Assembly: GCF_902498805.1 (NCBI RefSeq) | Contig: NZ_LR701589.1 | Span: forward strand, 62,001-126,000 | DNA length: 64,000 nt | Source of the DNA: Imperialibacter sp. EC-SDR9 | Lineage (GTDB): Bacteria > Bacteroidota > Bacteroidia > Cytophagales > Cyclobacteriaceae | Direction of reading: 5' to 3' | Shown: positions 54,663-63,127 of the stretch, piece by piece | Numbering within the stretch: position 1 is the stretch's first letter | How the letters are laid out: the number at the start of each line of letters is the position of its first letter | Translations under genes and position numbers: made by a program | Notes under the pieces: model-generated | Database searches by the model: none | Told to the model about the DNA's origin: nothing | Seen by the model: the letters and a program-made list of their open reading frames with translations, nothing else

Positions 54663-56258
54663 ATGCTTATTCTTCAAGACATTACCTATACCCATCCCAA
54701 TAAGGATGTGCTGTTCAGCCATCTCAACCTCACCATCAACCGACACGACAAGGTAGCCCTCATCGGCAACAATGGCGAAGGCAAAAGTGTGCTCATGAAA
54801 ATCATGGCGGGCGAACTTGAACCGACCTCCGGAGCAGTGCAGTCCGGCTCAAAGCCTTATTACGTTCCGCAATTGTTTGGGCAATTCAACCACCTGACTA
54901 TTGCACAGGCCTTAAAAGTTGACAGTAAAATCCAGGCCTTGCACGAAATTCTGGAAGGCAACGTTACGGAGGACAATATGGCCCTACTTGACGACGACTG
55001 GACGATAGACGAAAGGTGCAGCGAAGCTTTGTCAAATTGGGGCCTTAGCAACCTGCCGCTGACCAGCAATATGAGCACGCTGAGTGGCGGGCAAAAAACA
55101 CGGGCGTTTCTTGCTGGCATTGCTATTCACCAGCCCGACCTTGTGCTGTTCGACGAGCCCAGCAATCACCTCGACACAGCCGGCCGGGAGCTGCTGTACC
55201 AGCTGGTGCGGTCAAATACCCTGACATCAGTTGTCGTCAGTCACGACAGGCAACTTTTGAACTTGCTCGACAATGTTTATGAGCTCAGCCGCGGCAAAGT
55301 AACCACGTACGGAGGCAACTATGAGTTTTACGTAGAGCAGAAGGAAATAGAAAGCCAGGCGCTGCAACACGATGTAAGAAGCAAAGAGAAGGCGTTGCGA
55401 AAGGCAAAAGAAGTGGAACGGGAGGCTGCCGAAAGAAAGCAAAAGCAGGATGCCCGGGGAAAGAAAAAGCAGCAGAAAGCCGGCATGCCGACCATCATGA
55501 TGAACCTCATGAAGGACAAGGCCGAAAAAAGCACATCACGGCTCAAAGGCGTTCACGCAGAAAAGATAGGCGAGATCTCCCAGGAGCTCAGCTCACTCAG
55601 AAAAGAGCTGCCGGACCAGGATAAAATGAAGTTTGGCTTTGATAATTCCAATCTCCACCGGGGCAAATTGCTGGTGGAGGGAAAAAATGTGAACTACAAC
55701 TACAACCAAACCCCGCTGTGGTGGCAGCCGCTCAGCTTTAGTATTAACAGTGGCGACAGATTGGCCATCAAAGGGGACAATGGGGCCGGCAAAACGACCT
55801 TACTCCGGCTGATCCTCGGCGATGCGACGCCGCAGGCGGGCACTGTCTACCGGGCGGGCAGTTCTTCCGTTTACATCGACCAGGACTACTCCCTGATCGA
55901 CAGCAAGCTCACTGTGTATGAACAAGCCCAGCTATTCAACACCTCCAAGCCACCATTGCTGGAACACGAGGTCAAAATAAGGCTGGCCAGGTTTCTGTTT
56001 TCCAAAGAAGAATGGGGCAAGCCATGCAGTGCGCTAAGCGGAGGTGAAAAAATGCGGCTGATGCTCTGCTGCCTCACCATCAGCCACCAGTCACCCGACA
56101 TCATCGTGTTGGACGAGCCTACCAACAACCTCGACATCCAGAACATAGAGATTTTGACCGGGGCTATCAACGAATATGAGGGCACGCTGCTGGTGGTGTC
56201 ACACGATGGCTATTTTCTGGATCAGGTAAATGTGGATAGGGAAATTCTTTTGCGGTAA
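54663..56258 (+). CDS. ABC-F family ATPase
   Basis: Soluble twin-ATPase protein of 531 residues. Both halves have Walker A (GNNGEGKS, GDNGAGKTT), the signature LSGGQKTRA and LSGGEKMRL, and Walker B with EPSNHLD and EPTNNLD. The lysine-rich linker between them (about 220-300) is the P-site tRNA-interacting motif region. There are no transmembrane helices, so it is not a transporter; ABC-F proteins act on the ribosome, either freeing stalled complexes or protecting from antibiotics. It could be resistance-type or housekeeping; I cannot decide. Confidence 0.92.
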   Translation: MLILQDITYTHPNKDVLFSHLNLTINRHDKVALIGNNGEGKSVLMKIMAGELEPTSGAVQSGSKPYYVPQLFGQFNHLTIAQALKVDSKIQALHEILEGNVTEDNMALLDDDWTIDERCSEALSNWGLSNLPLTSNMSTLSGGQKTRAFLAGIAIHQPDLVLFDEPSNHLDTAGRELLYQLVRSNTLTSVVVSHDRQLLNLLDNVYELSRGKVTTYGGNYEFYVEQKEIESQALQHDVRSKEKALRKAKEVEREAAERKQKQDARGKKKQQKAGMPTIMMNLMKDKAEKSTSRLKGVHAEKIGEISQELSSLRKELPDQDKMKFGFDNSNLHRGKLLVEGKNVNYNYNQTPLWWQPLSFSINSGDRLAIKGDNGAGKTTLLRLILGDATPQAGTVYRAGSSSVYIDQDYSLIDSKLTVYEQAQLFNTSKPPLLEHEVKIRLARFLFSKEEWGKPCSALSGGEKMRLMLCCLTISHQSPDIIVLDEPTNNLDIQNIEILTGAINEYEGTLLVVSHDGYFLDQVNVDREILLR

Positions 56259-56287
56259 AAAAATGCAAGTCAGCGAGAGCCACGCTA

Positions 56288-58420
56288 CTACTCTCGCTGT
56301 CTCAAATCTCTTACATAGGCACCTTCCCATGGAATGATGTAGACTTTTACCCCCGTTCCCTGCAACGCCTTCGAAGCTCCGCTCAGGTAGTTGAACCTGC
56401 TAGTTCCGTCAAAAACGATCTCCTGCGGAGCAAAGTACTTTCCAAGGTCAGTCGACCAAAAGCTCTGGTTGGAGACAATCAAAAGATCAGCCGCCAGGGG
56501 CTCGGAAAAAGCCTTACGCTTCGGCAGCGGGTTCTGCAGATGAAGTACTTTCAAGCTGCCGACCTTTATTGCAACGAGGGTGTCTTCTATCAACACTGTT
56601 TGAGGGAGCCAGTTGTCGGCATGGGAAACAAAAGGGATCATTGTGCCCTGCTGGATCAGGTGAGGTCTCACATTGAGATTGAATAGTCGCTCCTCCTGCT
56701 TAAAGGCTTCATCAAAATAGTGAAACACCTTCCCTCCTTCCTGATAATCCATGGCAGTGTAGCCGGTCATTTCGTAGATCACCAGCTCCCTTTTCTGATG
56801 TTTGTCTGCTACAAAAAGTCCTTTCGACAGAACAAACAGCAGCAGGCAGGCAGCCATATACTGAAACCACCGATAGTTACGGCTTTGCCACCAGAACAGC
56901 ATTAACAGAAGGGCACCGTACAACAGCCAGGTTTGTGCGGACGAAAAGGAAATAGGGAAGATTTGGCTGGCCGGTAGTTGCTCAATAAACTCCACAAACC
57001 AGTTGAGGCCAAACACCATCCATTTCAGCATAAAGGCGATCACTCCGGCCAAAAATGATGACACATAATGAACAGCAAATAAAGCCACTCCGGTGCTTAG
57101 GATCAGAAATGCCGCCGGGATGACGAGCAAATTGGATAACAAAAACCAACTGGGAAACTGATTGAAATAGTAGATACTCAATGGCCCTGTGGCTAGCTGA
57201 GCAGCCAGGGAAACGCAGGTGATGGCCCAGATTTTATCGAGCAGCCAATGAGGCGCCGCCCATTGGCGGTACAGAAAGGGTTGAAGATAAACAATACCCA
57301 GCACCGCCAGAAACGAAAGCTGGTAGCCCACGTGAAAGAGAAAGTTGGGGTCGTAAAGGAGAAGCACAAATGCAGCCAGCGCCAGTGAATTGTAGATATT
57401 AGTCTTTCGACCCAGGCCCTCCGCTACCATCACAATAGAAAACATGGTGACAGCCCTCAGCACCGAAGCCGACATGCCGGTGATCAGCGCAAAGCCCCAA
57501 AGGCTGGCAAATAAAATGATAAATCGCACCAGCTTGCCGTATTTACGCTTCTCCAATGGCGTTAGCAAGAATGCCAGAATCATGTAGATGATACCCACAT
57601 GCAGGCCCGACACAGCCAGAATATGCATGGCACCAGCTGCCGCATAGGCTCGGCGTTGTTCGATGTCGATTTCATCTTTCTGGCCGAGTATCAGCGCCTC
57701 CGCTATGCCCCGCTCCCGCACATCGGGCAGGTATTCCCTCAGCACGTGTAGCAGCTCTCTCCTCCAGCCCATGGAAAGGCTCACTAACCTGTTAGGAGGG
57801 TCTGAGCCTGCCAGGAGAACATCGTCAAAGGTAACATAGTCCTGAAAATGAATGCCTTTCCTGGCCATGTACAGCTTAAAGTCAAATCCGCCAGGGTTAC
57901 GCAGCGGTCTGATTTCTTCCGGGCTTCCGTGGATCCAAAGTACCGTGCCGTACTTCAGGGCACTAAGGTTGGCCGTGGTAGCGGAGTCCTTTTTCAGGTA
58001 AACCTGCACCAATCCGGTCTTTCGCAGCAATGAATCACCCGACCTAATGGCTGCCACCTGGATATCAAACGCCCACGTATTTGTCTTTTCTATTGGGTCA
58101 TCTACCAGAATTCCTTTATAAAAATCTATCGACGACTTGCTTGTATATAAATGATTTTCCTGAAATATGGCCTCAGTTGACTGCCTTCTGAGGATGCCCA
58201 CAAGGCCTATGGAAAGCATAAACACGATACCGAAAAGGTAGCGCAGACTTCGGGCAGCGTTTTTTCTGGAATAAAACCACAGGAGCAATACCACAAGCCA
58301 AACAAGCCCTATGTACGAAGGGGAAAACCAGCTTTCTCTCAGAAACAACTCATGGCAGGCGATGCCAGCAGCACAGGCTATGAAAATTCTAACAAAAGGT
58401 ATGGCACTCCAGCGGATCAA
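56288..58420 (-). CDS. comEC: ComEC/Rec2-family DNA uptake protein
   Basis: Membrane protein of 710 residues. After four N-terminal helices comes the DUF4131-type soluble domain (about 100-200), then the competence domain with GLHVGIIYMIL, SVLRAVTMF and the NLLVIPAAFL region. The last 150 residues occupy the place of the metallo-beta-lactamase-like nuclease but lack the HxHxDH motif, so this form has no nuclease site, as in many Bacteroidota homologues. It should form the inner-membrane channel for transforming DNA. Confidence 0.9.
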   Translation of the reverse strand: MIRWSAIPFVRIFIACAAGIACHELFLRESWFSPSYIGLVWLVVLLLWFYSRKNAARSLRYLFGIVFMLSIGLVGILRRQSTEAIFQENHLYTSKSSIDFYKGILVDDPIEKTNTWAFDIQVAAIRSGDSLLRKTGLVQVYLKKDSATTANLSALKYGTVLWIHGSPEEIRPLRNPGGFDFKLYMARKGIHFQDYVTFDDVLLAGSDPPNRLVSLSMGWRRELLHVLREYLPDVRERGIAEALILGQKDEIDIEQRRAYAAAGAMHILAVSGLHVGIIYMILAFLLTPLEKRKYGKLVRFIILFASLWGFALITGMSASVLRAVTMFSIVMVAEGLGRKTNIYNSLALAAFVLLLYDPNFLFHVGYQLSFLAVLGIVYLQPFLYRQWAAPHWLLDKIWAITCVSLAAQLATGPLSIYYFNQFPSWFLLSNLLVIPAAFLILSTGVALFAVHYVSSFLAGVIAFMLKWMVFGLNWFVEFIEQLPASQIFPISFSSAQTWLLYGALLLMLFWWQSRNYRWFQYMAACLLLFVLSKGLFVADKHQKRELVIYEMTGYTAMDYQEGGKVFHYFDEAFKQEERLFNLNVRPHLIQQGTMIPFVSHADNWLPQTVLIEDTLVAIKVGSLKVLHLQNPLPKRKAFSEPLAADLLIVSNQSFWSTDLGKYFAPQEIVFDGTSRFNYLSGASKALQGTGVKVYIIPWEGAYVRDLRQRE

Positions 58421-58502
58421 TTGGCTACTATTTTTCTAAAAATAGTGATTCTGTCGCTCTAATTGGAAAAGTTCTTGGTAAAGATAATAATGAAAAACCT
58501 TC

Positions 58503-58970
58503 TTATAGATGCTTCAACAGCAACCCTGCCTTCTGGATGTCCTTGGGTCGGCCGAAAAAACGATAAATCCGATGCTGCTCCTTGATAGTGGGTATTTTCA
58601 CTTGCATGCCCGCCACGGTCACGTTCATAAATTGCCTGACAAGCAATGGCACCCATTGTTGTCCCGCATTCACTTCAAGGTTTCCCATCACCTCTGCGTC
58701 AACTCCTTTGAAGCGAAACCTGCCCGAGTTAGACCTGAAAATTCTGTCATAGGCATAGACATGGTCCTTTACCTGCCTGTCTTTCCATTGTTCCTTGAGG
58801 AAGTTAGCGTCTGCACTGGAGGTCAGCAGGTTGATGTCTCCTATCTTGTACATTTCGCACCCTGCCAGCACCATGGCGGCGCTACCAATAACAAAATAAT
58901 CGTGCTTAAGAAGGTGAAGATCCCCGCCTGCCAACTCAAAAAAATGAGTTATTCTTTCCAATGCTGTCAA
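58503..58970 (-). CDS. Nucleotidyltransferase-fold protein, active site altered
   Basis: Protein of 155 residues. YFVIGSAAMVLAG and the following GDINLLTSS look like the GS...DxD centre of small nucleotidyltransferases; here the second acid is asparagine (DIN), so catalysis through two metals is doubtful. The remaining part ends with IPTIKEQHRIYRFFGRPKD, as in proteins that act with a toxin or a tRNA. No partner is adjacent. I would call it a nucleotidyltransferase-like protein of unknown role. Confidence 0.6.
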   Translation of the reverse strand: MTALERITHFFELAGGDLHLLKHDYFVIGSAAMVLAGCEMYKIGDINLLTSSADANFLKEQWKDRQVKDHVYAYDRIFRSNSGRFRFKGVDAEVMGNLEVNAGQQWVPLLVRQFMNVTVAGMQVKIPTIKEQHRIYRFFGRPKDIQKAGLLLKHL

Positions 58971-58988
58971 TTCTCTATCGTTTAAGCT

Positions 58989-59468
58989 TTAACTGGTCTC
59001 AATTTCCAAGCTGATTTTCTCAAAGTCAGCTATTGTATCGTACTCCATTTCAATATGAAGAATGTTACACTCTTCGAACTCCTCTCCCACGGTCACGAAC
59101 CCATGCGATTGATACAAAGGCACCACGTCCACTTGTGCATGAAGAAAGACTCTGGTTCCCAACGGAACGGTCGCAAGTACATCTCCCATTACCTTTTTCA
59201 ACAGCTCTTTACCAACTCCCTTTCCCCTAAAACTAACAAGTACGGCAAACCGTTCGAGCTTTACGTTATTTTCTACATATCTCCACCTGGCGGTGCCAGC
59301 AGGCTGACTTCCATAAAAAGCCAGAAAATGGGTTGAAGATTCATCCAAACCGTCATATTCGTCCGCCTCACTCACCTTTTGCTCCTCCATAAACACCCTG
59401 CGGCGGATGTAAAAGGCATGCTCCAGGTCTTCGTTCGAGGCGATTTTCCTAACGGCTATATCACTCAT
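58989..59468 (-). CDS. GNAT-family N-acetyltransferase
   Basis: Acetyltransferase of 159 residues of the type that begins with RRVFMEEQKV and uses DGLDESSTHFLAF as substrate strand. The acetyl-CoA loop is VSFRGKGVGKELLKKV, and FLHAQVDVVPLYQSHGF completes the fold. Its start overlaps the phoH stop by 4 nt, so the two are cotranslated. The substrate is unknown. Confidence 0.87.
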   Translation of the reverse strand: MSDIAVRKIASNEDLEHAFYIRRRVFMEEQKVSEADEYDGLDESSTHFLAFYGSQPAGTARWRYVENNVKLERFAVLVSFRGKGVGKELLKKVMGDVLATVPLGTRVFLHAQVDVVPLYQSHGFVTVGEEFEECNILHIEMEYDTIADFEKISLEIETS

Positions 59469-60424
59469 TTGCGGTCTTCTTCTCCTTCGTCAAACTGATC
59501 ATAAGCCTTGATAATTTCTCTTACCAGCTTATGTCTTACCACATCCTTGCCATCCAGTTCCACAAAGCCAATCCCTTTCACGTCCTTCAGCACGTTCAAT
59601 GCTTCAATAAGACCTGACTTTTGCTTTTTGGGCAGATCAACCTGCGACTTGTCGCCCGTAATGATCACTTTCGAGGTGGGGCCCATCCTGGTCAGAAACA
59701 TCTTGATTTGCATGGCCGAGGTATTCTGCGCTTCGTCCAGCAAAATAAAGGCGTGGTTGAGTGTACGGCCCCGCATGTAGGCAAGCGGCGCTATTTCTAT
59801 CACCCTATTCTCCTGATAGAACTTCAGTTTTTCAGGTGGTACCATGTCGTCCAGTGCATCGTAGATCGGACGAAGATACGGGTCGATTTTTTCTTTCAGG
59901 TCACCAGGCAAAAACCCAAGGTTTTCTCCAGCTTCTACCGCCGGACGGGTGATGATAATTTTTTTCACCTCTCTGTTCTTGAGTGCCTTTACTGCCAGTG
60001 CCACGGAAATATAGGTCTTGCCGGTACCTGCCGGCCCGATGGCAAAAACCAGGTCGTTCTTCCGGGACGCTGTTACAAGTGCTTTTTGATTGGGCGTTTT
60101 CGGGACGATCTTAAACCCCTTGGTGCCATAAATAAGCACATCATCTTTGTCCTCATCCAGCACAGTCTCGTCTTCCTGGGTCAGGTAGTTGGTAACGTTC
60201 TCTTCGGTTACCATACCGAACTTATTGTAGTGCTGAATCAGCGAATTAAGGATATCGTTGATCCTGATGATTTCGGGTGTGCTGCCTTGTATCCTTATCT
60301 CATTTCCTCTGGAGATGATCTTGCTTTGAGGAAACGCCTGGGCAATTTGCTTAATATTTTGGTTCTCAATCCCAAGAAAATCGAGAAGGGAGATATTCTC
60401 CAGTGTGATGACCTTTTCTATCAA
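59465..60424 (-). CDS. phoH: PhoH-family ATPase
   Basis: Protein of 319 residues, the usual length for PhoL-type members. Residues 1-90 hold the N-terminal domain (ISRGNEIRIQGS); the ATPase core has Walker A in AIGPAGTGKTY, the segment EAGENLGFLPGDL, PIYDALDDM and Walker B in AFILLDEAQNTS. The family is associated with RNA quality control, often with YbeY. It is divergent from the SAM-dependent gene across 97 nt of AT-rich DNA and overlaps the acetyltransferase gene. Confidence 0.92.
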   Translation of the reverse strand: MIEKVITLENISLLDFLGIENQNIKQIAQAFPQSKIISRGNEIRIQGSTPEIIRINDILNSLIQHYNKFGMVTEENVTNYLTQEDETVLDEDKDDVLIYGTKGFKIVPKTPNQKALVTASRKNDLVFAIGPAGTGKTYISVALAVKALKNREVKKIIITRPAVEAGENLGFLPGDLKEKIDPYLRPIYDALDDMVPPEKLKFYQENRVIEIAPLAYMRGRTLNHAFILLDEAQNTSAMQIKMFLTRMGPTSKVIITGDKSQVDLPKKQKSGLIEALNVLKDVKGIGFVELDGKDVVRHKLVREIIKAYDQFDEGEEDRK

Positions 60425-60521
60425 ATGATGATCTATTTTAGATTCTGTTAGTAATCAGCTAAGTGCTTTATTTTTATTTACTTTGCCCCTGTAAAACTAA
60501 CTATTATTTGCGTCTTCCTAC

Positions 60522-61307
60522 ATGGCTCTCATCACTTTTCTGTCAGATTTCGGTACGTCAGACCATTACGTGGCAGCAGTGAAGGCAGCAATAATGAGCG
60601 TCAACCCTGGATTACAAATAGTTGACATTACCCATGGAGTGGCATCGTGCAACCTTGCAGAGGCTTCCTACCTTCTGGAATCGGTCTTTCGTGATTTTCC
60701 TAAGGGTACGGTGCATATGGTGGCCGTGAACTCGACCGGAAAAAGAGAGGACAAGCCAGTGGCAGTGAAGCTGGAGGATCACTTCTTCGTAGGGCCCGAC
60801 AATGGCATCTTCAGCCTGATTTCCACGCAAAAGCCAACAGCCATTGTAACCCTCGACCTGATCAATAAAAAGAAAACTACTTTTCCAGCCAGAAACATGT
60901 ATGCGCAAGCCGCTTCTTACCTGGCCAGTGGCAAGTCTATTCATGACCTGGGACAAATGGTGCCTGAGCTCAATACACTCATCAAGAAAAAGGGCAAAAC
61001 GACCAAAAAGCAAATCACCGGCCATGTGATTCATATCGACCATTACGGCAATTTGATCACCAACATTGCGAAAGATGACTTTGATACCATCATGGAGCTT
61101 AACCAGCAAAAAGGCTTCGAAATATCTTTTGGAAGGGAGCGCTCTACCGAAATTCACGAGTCCTATTTCTCCGTAGAAGGTGGCGAATGCTTTTTCATCT
61201 TCAACCAATCGGGCTTGCTGGAAATTGGCATCAACAACGGCCATGGGTCTGACCTGCTGGGACTCCACTACGACTCCCCCGTTTTTATCAACTTCGTAAC
61301 TGAATAG
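60522..61307 (+). CDS. S-adenosylmethionine hydroxide adenosyltransferase family protein
   Basis: Cytoplasmic protein of 261 residues of the former DUF62 family. ITFLSDFGTSDHYVAAVK, DITHGVASCNLAEASYLL and VGPDNGIFSL are the three conserved motifs, in order. It belongs to the branch that adds hydroxide to S-adenosylmethionine, giving adenosine and methionine, rather than chlorinase or fluorinase. The monooxygenase-like gene starts 2 nt after its stop. Confidence 0.91.
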   Translation: MALITFLSDFGTSDHYVAAVKAAIMSVNPGLQIVDITHGVASCNLAEASYLLESVFRDFPKGTVHMVAVNSTGKREDKPVAVKLEDHFFVGPDNGIFSLISTQKPTAIVTLDLINKKKTTFPARNMYAQAASYLASGKSIHDLGQMVPELNTLIKKKGKTTKKQITGHVIHIDHYGNLITNIAKDDFDTIMELNQQKGFEISFGRERSTEIHESYFSVEGGECFFIFNQSGLLEIGINNGHGSDLLGLHYDSPVFINFVTE

Positions 61308-61309
61308 CT

Positions 61310-61606
61310 ATGATTATCAGGATTGTGCGCATGACCTTTCATCCCGATAAAGTCAGCGAGTTCCTGACGATCTTCAACAATTCCAAAAGCAAAATCCGGC
61401 ATTTCGAGGGTTGCCAGCATTTGGAGCTATGGCAAAGCACGGAGATGCCAAACGCCTTCACCACCTACAGCCACTGGCAAACTGCGACCGATCTGGAAAA
61501 CTATCGGCATTCAGAGCTATTCAAAACCACCTGGGCGAAGACAAGGGTGCTTTTTGCGGAAAAGCCGATTGCCTTTTCCAATGAAGTTCTAATGGATGTA
61601 AATTAG
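61310..61606 (+). CDS. Antibiotic biosynthesis monooxygenase-domain protein
   Basis: Protein of 98 residues, ferredoxin-like ABM fold: IRIVRMTFHPDKVSEFLTIF, HFEGCQHLELW and the final strand FSNEVLMDV. It would form a dimer and may act without cofactor on small aromatic or polyketide compounds, but many members have no known substrate. It is in an operon with the preceding SAM-dependent gene, 2 nt apart. Confidence 0.86.
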   Translation: MIIRIVRMTFHPDKVSEFLTIFNNSKSKIRHFEGCQHLELWQSTEMPNAFTTYSHWQTATDLENYRHSELFKTTWAKTRVLFAEKPIAFSNEVLMDVN

Positions 61607-61607
61607 C

Positions 61608-61639
61608 TTTGGATTTAATACATTCTTTAAATATGTTTG
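61608..61639 (+). promoter_or_regulatory. Bacteroidota-type promoter for tRNA-Leu
   Basis: TTTG at 61608-61611 and TATGTTTG (TAnnTTTG) at 61632-61639, with 20 bp between, match the consensus of Bacteroidota vegetative promoters. It would start transcription about 40 nt upstream of the mature tRNA. The second tRNA copy lacks such a sequence. Confidence 0.65.
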
Positions 61640-61686
61640 CATCCCGTTTCGGAATTGAGACCACAAACGGAGTTCCTTCACATCAT

Positions 61687-61770
61687 GCCTGGGTGGCGAA
61701 ATTGGTAGACGCAAAGGTCTCAAACACCTTCGGGGGCAACCCCATGCCGGTTCGAGTCCGGCCCCAGGTA
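61687..61770 (+). tRNA. tRNA-Leu (CAA)
   Basis: An 84-nt cloverleaf. Acceptor GCCTGGG pairs with CCCAGGT; the D arm is GCGAAATTGGTAGACGC; the anticodon stem AAGGT/ACCTT holds loop CTCAAAC with anticodon CAA; a long variable arm (GGGG/CCCC) marks it as class II; the T arm is GCCGG-TTCGAGT-CCGGC. The CCA end is not encoded. It decodes UUG. The upstream 23 nt and the whole gene are duplicated at 62156-62302. Confidence 0.95.
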
Positions 61771-61859
61771 CTAGCTTAAATGCTATCGGTTAACTCCATC
61801 GGCCAGGCTGTGCACATAATAAATGGGCATTTACCAACAGTTCAAACCTGCTGCTTTTC

Positions 61860-62117
61860 ATGTTTCACGTTTACGCCATAAGCAGTTTGTCAAGAAACTA
61901 TATTCACGTTGGATTGACCGACAATTGGGATCGACGATTCCGGCAGCATAATTCAGGGCAGAACAAGACAACCAAACCATACGCTCCCTTTATCCTTGTT
62001 TATAAGGAAATTCACCCAACAAGAGTAGAAGCGAGAGTGAGGGAAAAATATTTCAAGTCGGGCATTGGCAAAGAATTCTTAAAAGCCTTAAGGGATGCTC
62101 TTCCTGATACGGATTGA
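61860..62117 (+). CDS. GIY-YIG nuclease-domain protein
   Basis: Short protein of 85 residues. VYAISSLSRNYIHVGLT carries the variant GIY-YIG strands, with Arg in RRFRQHN and Glu in REKYFKSG as later catalytic residues; GKEFLK is the typical ending. These small URI-type proteins are abundant in Bacteroidota, and their function is unknown, though they may be DNA nucleases. It lies exactly between the two tRNA-Leu copies, 90 nt after the first. Confidence 0.85.
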   Translation: MFHVYAISSLSRNYIHVGLTDNWDRRFRQHNSGQNKTTKPYAPFILVYKEIHPTRVEARVREKYFKSGIGKEFLKALRDALPDTD

Positions 62118-62193
62118 TTACACAATTTATTGAAATCAGATCGATCCCCCAGCACCAAACGGAGTTCCTTCACATGATGCCTGGGTAGCGAAA

Positions 62194-62213
62194 CCTGCCT
62201 GCGGTCAGGCAGG
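62194..62213. repeat. 20-bp palindromic element in the D arm
   Basis: CCTGCCTGCGGTCAGGCAGG: 8-bp arms CCTGCCTG and CAGGCAGG, loop CGGT. It is inserted exactly, with no target duplication visible, before TT of the D loop. Confidence 0.88.
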
Positions 62214-62262
62214 TTGGTAGACGCAAAGGTCTCAAACACCTTCGGGGGCAACCCCATGCCGG

Positions 62263-62282
62263 CCTGCCTGCCGTCAGGCAGG
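62263..62282. repeat. 20-bp palindromic element in the T arm
   Basis: CCTGCCTGCCGTCAGGCAGG: same arms as the D-arm insert, loop CCGT, one base different. Also inserted just before TT. The two are in the same orientation as far as the loop allows one to tell. Confidence 0.88.
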
Positions 62283-62413
62283 TTCGAGTCCGGCCCCAGG
62301 TACCAAAACTGCTAGGTCTGCAATTCTATTTGCTGGCTTCCACGTCTCTGCGAAGGTGTATTTTTTGTCAATAGACGATCCCGCCTTCATGATCCTTTGC
62401 GCTTATTGTGCCG

Positions 62414-62602
62414 TCAGTGAGCTTCTTCCTTTTTGAATTCTTCAACTACTTCAAGTGCTGCCCAATGGATTTGTGTGTCATAAAGTTCGCCTTTAAAAAA
62501 TCGGATGACCCTTCGCTCCGTACAGTCGGCAAGTGTAGCGACTTTGCTGGTGTAACCCTTTGGCAACTGAGCCTTTAATTCTTTGAGATTGAAGTATGGC
62601 AT
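62414..62602 (-). CDS. Very small helical, possibly DNA-binding protein
   Basis: ATG at 62602 gives 62 residues (MPYFNLKELKAQLPKGY). The pattern KAQLPKGYTSKVATLADCTERRVIRFFKGE is like a single HTH unit of the XRE type with short tail. A longer frame upstream has no such likeness. It is divergent from the next gene with an inverted repeat in between, the layout of small regulator pairs seen in Bacteroidota accessory DNA. Function unknown. Confidence 0.55.
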   Translation of the reverse strand: MPYFNLKELKAQLPKGYTSKVATLADCTERRVIRFFKGELYDTQIHWAALEVVEEFKKEEAH

Positions 62603-62631
62603 TTTTCTAACTTTTTCTTTCAAAGTAAAAA

Positions 62632-62649
62632 TACAGTAATTATGCTGTA
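62632..62649. promoter_or_regulatory. Inverted repeat between divergent small genes
   Basis: TACAG (62632-62636), 8-bp spacer, CTGTA (62645-62649), with partial repeats TCAGTATAAATAC following. It lies 29 bp from one start and 64 bp from the other, as expected of an operator shared by both. Confidence 0.5.
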
Positions 62650-62713
62650 AATTCAGTATAAATACAATTATTATGTCTTTTTTTTTCATAAATGATCAGC
62701 GGACATTTGCATT

Positions 62714-63070
62714 ATGCAGCACAGAGGCGAAATTCTCAAGAAGGTCGTTTACGATTACAAGGAAAAAACAGGTGTGACTATTCAGGCCATTGCCACTAAG
62801 GCTGGTTATGACCAGTCAACCCCCTACAGGCATTTTGAGGTTGAGGAATTATCTTATCATATCATTCGAAAGTATGGTACAGCAATCGGTCACGACTTTC
62901 GGGAGGACTTTCCAGATATGGGTGATGAATTTATGATAGTGAGTGAGCCAAAGCAAAGCTACGGCATGAGCCTTGACCAATGCATGGAGCAAAAGGAACT
63001 ATGGCAAAGGAAGTACATAGAACTTCTGGAGAAACATAATGCTTTGCTATCTGAGCGATTGAATGGCTAA
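62714..63070 (+). CDS. XRE-like small DNA-binding protein
   Basis: Protein of 118 residues. The HTH is TIQAIATKAGYDQSTPYRHFEVEEL, followed by a helical tail with a coiled coil (QCMEQKELWQRKYIELLEKHNALL). Such proteins of about 120 residues occur in Bacteroidota beside small regulators, often in integrated elements. It is divergent from the 62-residue gene. Target unknown. Confidence 0.68.
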   Translation: MQHRGEILKKVVYDYKEKTGVTIQAIATKAGYDQSTPYRHFEVEELSYHIIRKYGTAIGHDFREDFPDMGDEFMIVSEPKQSYGMSLDQCMEQKELWQRKYIELLEKHNALLSERLNG

Positions 63071-63127
63071 TGCCTATAGGTTTTTGCATATCAAGATTGC
63101 ATAAAGGAGAGTGTTGAGGCCAGGGTC

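Larger units (their letters stand above)
62179..62302 (+). pseudogene. Second tRNA-Leu(CAA) copy, split by two palindromic elements
   Basis: Apart from two insertions it differs from the first copy by a single base (G to A after the acceptor stem). The insertions are 62194-62213 in the D arm, between GAAA and TTGGTAG, and 62263-62282 between the T stem's CCGG and TTCGAG. Both are 20 bp and almost identical. They enlarge D and T regions and should stop normal folding, so I call it a pseudogene. Two cautions remain: both inserts form their own tight hairpins, which might be tolerated or removed, and a CCA end happens to follow (62303-62305). It has no promoter of the type before the first copy. 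Confidence 0.8.
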
